This document shows positions 33,047 through 43,851 of a stretch of DNA of 64,000 nt, in pieces; the first letter of the stretch is position 1; each line of letters begins with the position of its first letter. Origin of the DNA: Paramacrobiotus metropolitanus (taxonomy: Eukaryota; Tardigrada; Eutardigrada; Parachela; Macrobiotidae); contig NW_026570337.1 in assembly GCF_019649055.1 (NCBI RefSeq), positions 1 through 64,000 on the forward strand. The letters are read 5' to 3'. A program made the position numbers and the translations under genes. The notes below the pieces were generated by a model. That model searched no databases and had not been told where the DNA came from. It worked only from the letters and a program-made list of their open reading frames with translations.

Positions 33047-34039
33047 TTGGCCGCTCAGGAAGCAACAGGAAAACGAAAAGTTACCTTTTCGCAGGATAAT
33101 CCAGCACCAGCAGGTGAATTTGAAAACGGTAGCTTTATCCCAGCTGACGATATGCAGCCAATTAATATTGGTCCTTGTCCGGTCTCCTATGAGGATAGAC
33201 AGGCGGAGAAGCAAAGAGTAATAACTTCTCAAACGACCAGTAACTCACCGCAAGAATGTGTGTTAACCAGTCAGCATATGTCAGATTTGGTACCTCCGAC
33301 AGTCAGGGAGACATATGATACGCCCACCAATGTAAATATTAACGAGCAATGGGCAATCTGGAACGAAATACAGAAACAGAAAGCGTTAAGAGAGTCTGCG
33401 GCGGTTAACTCAGCGCACCCTACCGTGGGAAACTGCGAGCCATCATTGGAAGGTTCGGGAAGAAGTTCACCCCGGCGTAAAAAGTCCAGTTACAGTCGAC
33501 GAATTAAGCGCGAATATGCAGAGCGTGAGGCGGCAAGCCAAATGTCCGCTGAAATGGTGCAGCCGCTCCCGGTACAGCAACCAGCGGCTAAAAACTTACC
33601 GAAACGGTCCCAGGATGTTCGGGAATCCACGGAAATTCCGGCGTGCGTGTAAACAAAAGATGCCATTGAGTTGGCGTACAGAGAAGCCCATCTGAAACAA
33701 GCTCAAGCACAGACGGAAGTAAATTTAGCGGAGCAAGATATTTATCGTTTTGAACCCGAACCGGGCCCAATCGATTGTTTTAAAATGGAGCTATTCCCGG
33801 CTTCACCGGTGATAATCCAGCCCCATTCGCAGGGAATTATTAGGGCAACGACGGCGATGTCAGACGAACAATTTATGGAATTCCAGGATGAGTATCTATA
33901 CACTCAACCATTTTTGTATGAAGAAAAAATACCGGAAACAAATAAAAATGCTGTGCTGCTTGATGGCGTTTTAACCCTTAACGAATATGGTGATTGTCGG
34001 GTCTGCGTCGTTATGTATCGGATAAGCCGTTGGTCTTAA
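33047..34039 (+). pseudogene. pol: pol segment: linker before RT
   Basis: Same frame as H2C2 module 1, with a TAA at 33650-33652. The first part is basic and Ser-rich (SPRRKKSSYSRRIKREY). The last part (about 33,780-34,010) resembles the beta-rich linker of Gypsy Pol between protease and RT (VIIQPHSQGIIRA, and in the next frame KPLVLNQQTNLGKVALV). A -1 frame change near 34,000 leads into RT. Confidence 0.65.
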
Positions 34040-35817
34040 ACCAGCAGACTAACCTGGGAAAAGTTGCACTTGTCGATGCGGTGTACCAAATGGACTCACT
34101 GGAGTTCCAACAGGGTTATCATGACGAGTCTTGTGGAGTTGCACGTGATGAGAAAGGCGTTCCGGTGCCTGAGAAAATAAATGAATGCGTAGCTATACAA
34201 CTTCAGCCAGCCGTCGCCGGCGTTGTCGATCCTGAAACAGAAGAAACGTTCACCAAAATTAAAGTCGGCGATATTTGCCCTAGTAAAGAAGAATTAAAAC
34301 AGATATTCTATCAGGCGAAGTCAGTTTTACCAACCAAAGCTAGTCCAGTTGGGCGTTGCACCATTTATGAGCATTCGGTGGACACAGGAACGAGTTTGCC
34401 AGTTCGAACTCCTCCGTACCGCACATCGTTTGAAGATAGGAAATGGCTCCAGGCTAAAACACAAGAAATGATTAAGGATGGTATCATTGAGCCGACTAAT
34501 TCGGCGTGCCGAAGTCCTATTTGTATAGTAAAAGAGAAGGATAAATCCCGGCGATTAACTGTTGACTTTCGTAAGTTAAATGAACGATTAATGGGCAGCA
34601 ATTATCCTCTACCTAGAGTCGATGACATTTTAAACGCCCTAGATAAAGCTACTGTATTTAGTATGATTGATTTGAAAAGTGGCTTTTGGCAAATAAAGAT
34701 TAAGCCGGAAGACCGTTGTAAAACCACGATGGTCGGAGAAGAGTTTACATTTCAATATAAAGTGTTGCCGTTTGGCATGAAGGATGCGCTTTCTGCCTTT
34801 CAGCGTGCTACGGACTTGACGCTTGCAAACATGAAATGGAGAAACGTGCTCGTATTTATAGACGACATTATCGTCTTTAGCAAAAACTTGGCTGATCACA
34901 TGCGGGATTTGCAGGAGCTTTTTCTGAGGCTCCAGGAGTGTGGTTGGACGATCAACCCCGAAAAAACGGAATTATTTGTCAATTCGATTACCTTTTTGGG
35001 ACATACTGTCGATCAATTCGGTATCAGCACAGATCCAGAGAAAATTCAGGCAGTCAAGGAATTCTGTCCCATAAAAGATAAAAAAGACATTTTAAGGTTT
35101 TTGGGCATGGTTGGGTATTATCGCCAATTCACCAAAAATTTTCAAGAAATTGCGGAACCGCTTCAAAAGCTTATTCCTAAAAAAGTCACCTTTGAATGGG
35201 GAACAGAACAGTGCCTCGCGGTTGAACAACTGAAGGAAGCATTGGTCACGGCGCCGGTCTTGGCCCGTTATGATCCAGAAGCCTTGTCTCGTGTTGTGGT
35301 GGATGCCAGCACTATCGCGGTGGGGGCAGTCCTTATGCAGTGTCCGCGGGATAAGCCGACGGATGTGGCGACGAACTGGAGACCTATCGCATATTTGAGT
35401 CGTAAATTAACAGAGACACAGAAAAGATTATACTTTCCCACTGAGCTTGAGGCTTATGCAGTTATTTGCGCTCTTAAGAAGTGGAAACATTATCTTTCGG
35501 ACTACCAGTTCGAAGTCCAAACGGACCATCAAGCGTTAGTTTTTCTGAATAATATGCGCGATGCCGCTGGTCGTCTCAGACGATGGGCGCTCTACATTCA
35601 GCAGTTCAATATTAAACCGGTTCACATCCCCGAAAAAGAGAACGTAATAGCTGACGCTTTAAGCAGAAATCCTGGAGAACAACCGGAACCCGACTCAGAC
35701 GACTCGGATATTGAATTTGACTATCGGCAGACTTACCCTTTCGCTGGTGATGCAGCAATGATTGAGTGTTGTTTTGCGATTCTGGAAGAGACTATGCGGA
35801 TATCCGCTTTGAGATGA
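33994..35817 (+). pseudogene. pol: pol segment: reverse transcriptase and RNase H
   Basis: About 600 residues without a stop. RT: RRLTVDFRKLN, then FSMIDLKSGFWQI (first catalytic Asp near residue 226), VLPFGMKDALSAFQ, and the FIDD box with VFSKN (288-296). The connection FLGHTVDQFGIS ... LRFLGMVGYYRQF is typical of Ty3/Gypsy. RNase H: VVVDAST, AYLSRKLT, ELEAYAVICALKKWKHYL and QTDHQAL keep the Asp/Glu/Asp residues. These copy the genomic RNA into DNA and remove the RNA strand. All visible catalytic residues are intact in this segment. The frame ends at 35817 by a -1 change near 35,790. Confidence 0.95.
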
Positions 35818-37049
35818 TGTCAACCGAAGTAAAAGCCATTTTTGAGGAAGACATGAAAGCCTTTGATGCGGACAAGGTGCAAAAGTTGATTACGGATGAT
35901 AAAGCCTCCTACTGGGCTGAAGAGCAGTCTTGAAACGCGCGGATTGTCCGATGGCGGTTGCTCCTGGAAAACAAAAAGGAAAAGATGTCAGAACATGAGC
36001 AGTTACATCTAAATAAGTTTGTGGTTAAACAGGGAGTCGTTTACTATAAGTTCGAATTAAATCGCAAAATCTACTACTGTATGTACGTGCCGGTACATTG
36101 GCGTCTTCAGTTTCTAAAGGATAATCACGACTCACCTCCGGCTGCGCATTTAGGAGTCTTGGCTACTTACAAACGGATGTATAAATACTTCTATTGGCCT
36201 CGGATGTTTGAGTCCGTGAAAAACTACTGTGCATCCTGTGCGGCGTGCCTTGCCCAAAATGTCCCAGCGACGGCACCGGCTGGCGCTTTGCAGTCAAACC
36301 CGACAGTTTCTCCTAGACTGGTGTGGGCAATCGACGTTGCCCCGGCTCTTCCAACGACGGAATCTGGAAACAAAAACATAATATTTGCCGTTGACTACGG
36401 GAGTAAATATATCTTGGCAGAAGCAGTTGAAAGAAATGATGCCGCCACTCTGGCACTATTCTTTCATCGGCAGATTTTAACGGTTTTTGGTATGCCGCTA
36501 CACATTACGGCGGATCGTGGCAGTAACTTCATGTCAGAGATGTTTCGGGAGCTTCTTGCTCTTGCTGGCGTTACCCATGCACCTACGGCGTCTGGTCACC
36601 AGCAGGGCAACGGTTTAGTTGAAAAACGTGTAGGAGAAATTAAAAAGGCATTGGCGAAATATGCTAATGAGCAGCAAAGTGACTGGGATATTTTCCTTCC
36701 GGCACTTTGCGCTGCCTTTAACAGTAAGGTTGTGGAACGAACGGGCCGCACACCATTCTTTATGATGCACGGCACCGAGATGCGTTTACCTGTGAATAAC
36801 TACCTCCCTTTTGAAGAAGACTTCGTCGTTCCCGCACACGTTTTCGTACAGCAGATGCAGCGTGGCCTCGGAGAGGCTTTGGACTTGGTGAACGCCGAGG
36901 AGTTCCGGCACAAACTGAAGGATAAAATCCGTTACGATGCGAATATTTCACACACCACATATAAAGCAGGAGATCAAGTTTTAGTGTACGTACTTCATAG
37001 AAAAGTGGGCAAAAATCCGTCTCTTATGCCCCGTTGGACCGCTGAATGA
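35814..37049 (+). pseudogene. pol: pol segment: integrase with canonical H2C2 and DDE core
   Basis: The frame runs from 35814 with one TGA near 35,930 and reads on to a TGA at 37047-37049. H2C2 module 2: YVPVHWR, His-X6-His, YFYWPRMF, then CASCAAC (about 35,990-36,250). DDE core: VWAIDVAP, TADRGSNF and GNGLVEKRV supply Asp, Asp and Glu. The C-terminal GPY/F-like part begins PRWT and is cut by the 37047 TGA just where GPY/F would stand, then continues with VHYVVKSN and HISRLKPY after it. Integrase inserts the cDNA into the genome. No chromodomain is seen. Confidence 0.93.
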
Positions 37050-37073
37050 GAAATCGTTCGCCCGTCGAGCCCT

Positions 37074-38078
37074 GTGCATTATGTAGTAAAGAGCAACAGA
37101 AGAGGAAATGTTAAAATCGACACTGTCCATATTAGTCGTTTAAAGCCCTATAATTTCTGCGACGTTGATACTATACTGCAAGATGAACAATCACCTAAAT
37201 TGCTCGACTGTGTGGAGAAGGAATGTCCCGATGAAATTGTTGAGGCGCCTGCGCCGCCGCCGGTAATACCGTCACCGGATACAGCATTGTCACCGTTGGA
37301 TGCGGAATACGCCCAGTACTTGGATGATCAGATGGAGAAAGTTCCGTTGTTGAAAACCCGTTCCGGGCGTGTGGTGAAACCTGTGGAGAGATTTGTCAAC
37401 CAAAATAACGATAAAAAGCGTAAAAGAGAACCGTCGGTTGATGTTAAAAAGCGGATAACCACAAATGATAGGTGTTCGGCCGTTCCGAGTGTATCCCAGC
37501 TTGGGGAGAATAAATCTATGCCTGCTGAGTCACCTGCAAGTAATACACCACTGATCACTTGTAACGCTATGGAAATCATACCGGTGCAGCCACTGAAAAC
37601 TTCGTCGGTAATTCCAGAAGAGAAAATCATTCCAGCCCCGGCTTGGGCACGTCCGATCGAGCAGTTTTGGCTTCAGGGCGTGATCTCAGACGATGCGTTG
37701 GATAAGCAGGAATTTTGGAAATATCGGCAGATGGAGTGTAGTGACACCATGATTTGGGACCAGGTGGTTGACGGAGATTGCAAATTGGAAGAGTCACCTT
37801 ATGCGGCTTGGCATCTTCCTTTAGTCCTGAAAATAAACGGCGTTATTTGCCATTATGGAGAAAAAGAGGATATCGTGAAAAGAATTCCCCGAACGTTCAT
37901 TCCGTTCCAGTGGAGAAAAATTCTCGCGGAATCGGTACATCGCCGATTGTTACATAAATATCGTAGTGCTATTTCGCCATATGATTACCTGTATACGCAA
38001 CTCCGATTTTTCTGGCCGGAAATGAAAAGTGAGCTACTCAAATTCACCAAAATTTGCACCCTGTGTAATTTAGATTAA
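37074..38078 (+). pseudogene. pol: pol C-terminal extension with extra H2C2 module 3
   Basis: Same frame as integrase. It first completes the integrase C-terminal domain (HISRLKPYNF), then has a Pro-rich and basic linker (KKRKREPS), a unique region (WLQGVISDDALDKQEFWKY), and last a third zinc module: a beta-hairpin lead, FIPFQWR, His-X4-His, RFFWPEM, Cys-X2-Cys (ICTLC), H-X4-H-X33-C-X2-C. It ends at 38078, four residues after the last Cys. Ty3/Gypsy Pol usually ends soon after GPY/F or a chromodomain, so about 280 extra residues with a zinc module are unusual. This could be part of a separately cleaved accessory protein. Confidence 0.75.
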
Positions 38079-38401
38079 CATGAATGAACGGCCATGTAAA
38101 TATGTATATTTGTTTCATTTTGAATTTTAAAATTATTGAAATGTTATCCTTTGACGCATTAAAATTACCGGGAAAATTCCCAAAAGTCTTGTACGTACAG
38201 AATTGGTGTGTACAGTTTCGCCATTGGCCATCCGCTGATGACGTAGGGTTCGTTGCTCCCGCACAGGCATAACCGGGGTGATCTGGGTCTGATGAGTAGA
38301 CCAAACGATCAAAGTCCCTGCCTGTAAATCAGTATCAGTTTCTTAAACTTGCGCATTCTTAGTTTTATTTATTAGCGTGTCCTTCCAGTATTTCTGTACT
38401 T
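38079..38401 (+). other. spacer between pol and cargo
   Basis: No ORF. It contains candidate 3' splice sites (for example CTTCCAG near 38,390), which fits a spliced subgenomic mRNA for the next gene, because that gene lacks an early ATG. Confidence 0.35.
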
Positions 38402-39268
38402 GTGCACTGTACTTTTTATCTTGGTAACTCACCGTACTTTGTAACGATTCGTCGTCCGACCTTGCCGCCTCATCGTTCGAATCAACAGGAGGAAAGCACT
38501 AGTTCCTCGGAGAGTTTGGTGCAAGTTGAAGTAGATATTCCTGCGCCATTGAATTATGACCCTCATGTTGGCTGGCCAGAGACGTTCGAATGGACGGGGC
38601 GCATGGTTCACTGTGGTATTCCGCCGTCTCCACATGATTATGCACGTGGAGCACAAGGAGATATTCCCCCATCTGGCCTGCAACAATGCCCGTACGATCC
38701 TGACAGCGAGTACATTGTGTTGCATCCGGACACACGCCTGCGTTTCCGTGGCAGGATCTTCCATAACGGGTCCCAGATGTCTGTGGACAAGTATAATCGT
38801 TTTGTTCACACGTTGGACATTGAGCGCAGCGAGGCACATTACGCTTTACTTCGTTACCTGCGTGCGGATTTTCACCAGGAGTGGCTCCTTGGACAAATCA
38901 TCTGTGAGCTCCGCCGGAACCATGGCATTAATATGGTGCGAAATCCTGTGCAGCTGTTGACAGCGATGAATTACGCACCGGGGGATACTGGAGATCGTGG
39001 AGCTATAGTTACTGTGCAGGATGTCTACAATCACCATGCACATGATCCAGTTTCCGATGTTGATACGCACCTGCAGTGGGAAGCGGAGCAGCGTTTTCAA
39101 GATGCGACGGCTCGCCGCTGGCGGAATTTGCAGCAAGTCCGCTGGTTGCCGGAGGAAGACCAGGAGAAGCGTAGCCCGGGCAGATTGGATGCCTCCATCG
39201 CTAAACGCCATCGTCCACGCCGTGATGATGATGATAATATGGGTGCTACTACGTATGGTTTCCTATAA
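38402..39268 (+). CDS. cargo ORF A, unknown
   Basis: An uninterrupted 288-codon frame that begins without ATG; the first in-frame Met lies about 65 codons in, so the N-terminus probably comes from splicing. It reads as a soluble protein with an acidic, Ser-rich start, a middle region with WPETFEWTGRMVHCG and LRFRGRIFHNGSQMSV, a helical region (LDIERSEAHYALLRYLRADF), and a basic tail AKRHRPRRDDDD that could be a nuclear signal. No signal peptide or transmembrane helix, so it is not an env-like gene. No family recognised. It is the only long cargo ORF without a break. Confidence 0.6.
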   Translation: MHCTFYLGNSPYFVTIRRPTLPPHRSNQQEESTSSSESLVQVEVDIPAPLNYDPHVGWPETFEWTGRMVHCGIPPSPHDYARGAQGDIPPSGLQQCPYDPDSEYIVLHPDTRLRFRGRIFHNGSQMSVDKYNRFVHTLDIERSEAHYALLRYLRADFHQEWLLGQIICELRRNHGINMVRNPVQLLTAMNYAPGDTGDRGAIVTVQDVYNHHAHDPVSDVDTHLQWEAEQRFQDATARRWRNLQQVRWLPEEDQEKRSPGRLDASIAKRHRPRRDDDDNMGATTYGFL

Positions 39269-39844
39269 ATAGACTTTATTGCAAGGTTGGCTTTTTACGT
39301 CCTATGATTCCTTAACTGCCACCTTTTTCTATGATGTAGTGCTGTTTAATAGCTGCAAGTGGCCTTTCTTCGTTTCTAAATGTTCTGTACAGATCCTCAA
39401 TTTGTGGTTTCTACAATTACCCTTTTGGCATAGTGTTACGCTGTATAAACGGTACGGCATTGTGGCTTACCGATAGATTCGTGGGATTCAGGTTTTGTCG
39501 TTCGATAATAAATCTGATGGAATTAGTCCTAAGCGTTTATTTTAAATTGCGATTCCATGAAAAACCCCGTGAAAACATCTAAAATAATCATCATCGAGCG
39601 TAAACCTTATAGCCTGTCAAAAAAAATCGTTTTCATGCTGTAACGCGCAGAAAATGACAGTCGCTGTGCCGACCGCCCGTATGTTACCAAATGTTAGGGC
39701 ACTGCCAGTTTGGGGCACACAGCTGTGTCCGGTTTGCAGATATGGTGTCAGCAGTTCACGTCTAATCGAGTTATTGTCATTTCTGCGGCTTTAGATTCTC
39801 TAAATTAAAACCTTCACTTCTTTTGCGTTTACCTAAGACCATCT

Positions 39845-40489
39845 CGTCTTTATGATGGATTATTTCAAAGGCAGTTTTGCTACAAAGGTAGTTTCGGCCG
39901 CATTATTTCGGACGAGTTTGCGGAGAAACTACGTTTGGAAGAACCTGAAAAGTATGAAATGCTGGTTAATTACGCGGAGGATGAGATCCGCGCAGATCAG
40001 ACGGAGTTTTTCTACGTCCGTCGCGGAATTTGGGCCGGACCCAAAACTCTGGTGTGCCGTGCTGCAGCAGATCGCATCCGTGCAGATCTGGGTCTTCCGC
40101 CATCGCCTCCCAGACCAGAATCTCCGCGTGTGCGTCGCCGCCGCGAAATGGCCGAATAGAACAAGCGCATGGAAGATGAACTCTGCTGTGTGGAATGCGA
40201 GAATAATGGACGAGGTTTTTGTGGTCGCATTTGATGGTCCACACCCAAAGAAACTGTCCCGAAATTGTGGGGATCTGGCAGCCTGGATGATTGAAAAGGA
40301 CCTGATCCAGACTTTGCGGACTGGTGGAATGAGCAGAGCCATATGTTGGACCCTATTAAGATCCGGCCAGTAGAGATGCTCTGGGAGAATGTGAAGTCCC
40401 CGATCCCGGAAACACCAAAGAAGAAGCGTAAGCACGTTGTTGTTCAGCGTCATGCTTTGCGCGGAATTCCCTATAATTATTGGAATTGA
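39845..40489 (+). pseudogene. cargo ORF B, unknown, three in-frame stops
   Basis: One frame from about 39,845 to the TGA at 40,487-40,489 reads as protein throughout but holds TAG at 40,157-40,159 and TGA at 40,232-40,234 and 40,292-40,294. Features: FGRIISDEFAEKLRLEEPEKYE, an Arg-rich linker PRVRRRREMAE, a Cys-containing CCVECENNGRGFCGRI, and near the end a classical nuclear localisation motif PKKKRK. The last residues are PYNYWN. No frameshift is needed, only the three point stops. Start unclear. Possibly a nuclear protein; function unknown. Confidence 0.5.
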
Positions 40490-41047
40490 TGTTTTGCACC
40501 ATCGGCCCTTTGAGTATTTTGTAAACGGCAACGTGGATAGATTTTGTACAGGCCTTTTTAAACGTTGCTCTTTTGCGTGCAGATGATTCTCTTTGCACTG
40601 TATGTTTTCACGTTTAAATGCTACTTTTAAAACGGATGATGTCTTCCTTCAAGTTGTGATAAGCTTGTTATGGCTTTGTTCCTTATGAATACAGTAGTGG
40701 CTTGATAATTTTACTGATGCTGCTGTATTTTCAAGGTTTTAAACGGTGTCGTGACATAAAATGAAACAGCAGAAAATACAGATTTGACGGTAGTATTAGA
40801 GAATTACCCAATGCGCCCCTTCCCGAGGAGGCAATACCGTTAACGTTAACTTCGCAGCCAGCGAAGTCCAATAATTTGTCACTGCCACCAGTGAGCGGTC
40901 ACCCATTCTACAAGCGTTCTGAATGTAACCCAGTAGAGTTTTTTTTTATGATTACCGTTTTATTTCTGTTCTTGCTTTATTTCCTCTCGTTTCATTCCCA
41001 GTTTCTTTTCCCTGATACTCTGGGATAGTTTCTGTGATAACTTCACC
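40490..41047. other. spacer, no gene seen
   Basis: No supported ORF between cargo ORFs B and C. A run of nine T occurs near 40,941. Confidence 0.4.
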
Positions 41048-41230
41048 ATGGCTCCTCCTGCTCGTGAGACAAAGAAAGCAGCCAAGCATGCGCTGGAAGA
41101 CCGTGTTACGGAGTGGACGACGAGTGTGGCGCAGAAGATGGCTCAACGCACTGAGGCCCAGCACCGCTTCGAACGGAAGAGAATTGCTGTCAAGGAGGCT
41201 GTTTCCAAGCTTCCGTTGAAGAATCCGTAG
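41048..41230 (+). CDS. cargo ORF C, small basic protein
   Basis: 60 codons from ATG, uninterrupted. Rich in Lys, Arg, Ala and Glu (ETKKAAKHALEDRV ... RFERKRIAVKEAV), predicted mostly helical, possibly coiled coil. The ATG context (CACCATGGC) is good. Its size and charge resemble small nucleic-acid-binding accessory proteins, but there is no family match. Confidence 0.45.
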   Translation: MAPPARETKKAAKHALEDRVTEWTTSVAQKMAQRTEAQHRFERKRIAVKEAVSKLPLKNP

Positions 41231-41780
41231 TGTTTCTTTGACTCGATGGAGTCTCTGAGTGGGATTCTGCCTTATCTTGCCTTATTTGTACGGTAATCAG
41301 TTGGACGTTTTGGCCTTGGTTTGTCAAGCATGTTTGCCTTATTAGTTTAGTTATTCAGTTGCAGCTCGGCTGTATATTCCTTTGCGATCTCGTATTTCTC
41401 GGGTCTCGTTTAGAATTTTATCTCTTAGTTTGTGCGTACAGTTTGTGTTATTTTCAGTTTTGTGCTGTAAGCTCTTGCTGTGCTGTTTTCCTTGTGGATA
41501 ACATTATGGCTATTGCGTTGTATCCTTTCGTTCGTTCAAACGTTTGATTATTATGTGGATTGCGAATTTAATAAAGTTCATGTAGTGGAGGCTGCCTGTG
41601 CTGTTTTTTGACAAATTTGGGATGCTGTAGCCTGCAACCACACAATCGTCCGCTTACGTTAGTTGTCCCCTGCTATTCATGAAGTCTCTCACTCGGGCAG
41701 GTGGCCGATACGCACAGTGCTCATTTCTCGTTACGAGCAGCGGTACGTCTTAGGCGCTGTAATTATTTTGCATTTTGCGT
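41231..41780. other. spacer before the tRNA-like array
   Basis: No gene supported; a short hydrophobic ORF (41,359-41,547) looks accidental. Confidence 0.35.
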
Positions 41781-43490
41781 AGAGCGACCCCGCTGGTATA
41801 ATAGTGGCTTCCGTTGTGGCTTCGTTATAGGTCGGAGGTTCTAGTCCACATAAAAACGCAATTTTGTAAATAAACTTTCTTTTTGGTGTTATTCCTCAGG
41901 TTTTTATATTTTTGTGTTTGGGGTTAAAATAGTACGAATTGTGGGTTACTCTACATTGAGAGCGGTTGCTACGAAGGTGGAAGGTTTCATGGTGTATCGG
42001 TACGATATTTTATAACAGTAGTTTTTGTCCTTGCCTTGTGTGGCGTAGTGGACTAGACAAGAGGACAATACTAGGCGACTCTCCGCTAGATCCTGGGTTC
42101 TACCCTGTAACAATTTTAAAAGCATTTTCGTAAACCTTCTTTTTCGGGTTTATATTTTTCGAACGCATATGTTTCACGTATTTTGTATTGTGACGCTAAT
42201 TTTATCTTAGTTATCAGTGAGCGGCGCACAGGCGTACAATCCTTAGCGTTTTGTTTACTTAGATTTCGTCGAAAGATACCGTAGTGTAGTGGTCGAGTGG
42301 CCAATTTCTGTGACCACCCGGTTGATTTAAGGCCTTGGGTTCGAAACCCTTACAATTAGTGCACTTTCCGTTTAGACCTTCTTTTTCGATTTTATATTTT
42401 TGTGGCCTTGAAAATTGACATTTCCATCTTATTACTTCGAATTTTGCTATCACAATGGACGAGCAGCAATGTTACATTTAACGATTCCGTACGGCCGTAT
42501 TGTTATATAACTCGTAGCGTTTCCGGTGTCATGTTCCAACTGGTTATAGTGGAGAATATCCCGTGGTGTAGTGACTGGACAGAAGAACCACACTCACCAG
42601 CTGTCTTCAAGGTCTAGAGTTCAAACCTCTAAAATTAAATTGTGTAGTTTGAAAACCTTCTTTTTGGGTTTCATACTTTCACAATAATGCTGGCTGATAC
42701 GCTGCCTATGATGAATACAATTTTACGATCATTTCTCATGAGTGAATTCAAAATTAACGCCGTAGAATGCCGTAGTATGGTGCTCTGCACTGTTGAACCA
42801 CAACAACGGGCAAAGTTGAAGGTTTCAGTTTTGAAACCCCTTAAAAGTTAAATTGCATTTTCTGAAAACTCACTTTTTGGTTTTTATATTTTTATTGGCG
42901 CTTTACCTAAGGTATTGGCAGCGGTGATCCGAATTTTGTGATTGCTACAAAAGAGCGGTCTTATAGAATCGAGTGGGCGGTATGCTGTTGTTTGTATATT
43001 AATAATAATATTCCGTGGTTTCGTTGTTTGTCGTCGGACAATTTGTAGAGTAGTGGCCGGGTAAATAATCAAGGAAACTACTTGTCGATTTTAAAGTCTC
43101 GGTTCGAACTTATTTGATTTAATGTCCTATTTTCTCAACCTTTTTGATATATAGTGTGCAGCACTTGTAGTATAGCGGCTAACTTGCAGTGCCACAAGAA
43201 GGAACTGGTCTACGCTTTAGAATGGAAACTCTTTGAATTTGTACTTACAAACTTTATTTTTCGGTTCTCCTCTTCTTGAATGCTAAACTTAGCCATTTGA
43301 CGCACTGTTATATTTGATAAACGACATGTAGCGCTTCCGGTGTTTAGAATATTATTCGGAATTGTGGCATAGCTACGCTGGCGTAGGGGCAAAAGTAGGA
43401 TGTAGTCCTCCAGCTAGATCCCAGGTTCAATTTCATGCTAAGACCAATTTTGTTAGTTAGAAAAATTCTTTTTATATCTTCCTGGTCTTC
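41781..43490 (+). repeat. diverged array of about eight tRNA-like Pol III-type units
   Basis: Units start near 41,790, 42,040, 42,278, 42,558, 42,765, 43,032, 43,162 and 43,362. Most have an A-box-like start (GTGGCGTAGTGGAC, CCGTAGTGTAGTGG, CCGTGGTGTAGTGAC, TTGTAGTATAGCGG and similar). 45-75 bp on comes a B-box-like segment (GGGTTCTACCC, GGGTTCGAAACCC, GAGTTCAAACCTC, CGGTTCGAAC). A shared tail AAACCTTCTTTTT-GGTTTATATTTTT follows, whose T run could terminate Pol III. Units are well diverged from each other, so the array is old or fast evolving. Spacing is 130-280 bp. No clean cloverleaf is seen, so these are tRNA-like, not standard tRNA genes. Confidence 0.65.
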
Positions 43491-43851
43491 GCTGATTCTG
43501 GTCTACGTGGATGTTCTGTATTTTGGAAATTAAATTAGTGCGGACTACAGCTTTTCTTATCGGTGTACTACGTCTGATTGCGCACAATGTCTATGGTTAA
43601 TTTCTTTTATCCGTTTCCTGTAAAATTATTATGCACGGCAGTTTTACCCTTTTATTAAAAATTCGTGTTAAATCCAATTGACAAGATCTGTACGACAAGG
43701 AGAATTAAAAATTACATGAGCATCGGTCCCGGAGTTATCCAAAGTTAAACTCAGATCCAGAATTAAAATACAACCAGGATATAGAAAAACAACCGGCTGA
43801 ATTACCAACAAATTATTTAACAGCCGGGGGAGACGCACAAAACGCCGTGAC

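Noticed and set aside
38402-39268. Cargo ORF A as an env gene after pol
   Set aside because: No signal peptide, transmembrane helix, furin-type site or Cys pattern of a fusion glycoprotein; it looks soluble.
42278-42360. A functional tRNA gene in the array
   Set aside because: A and B boxes are fair but I could not pair acceptor and anticodon stems.
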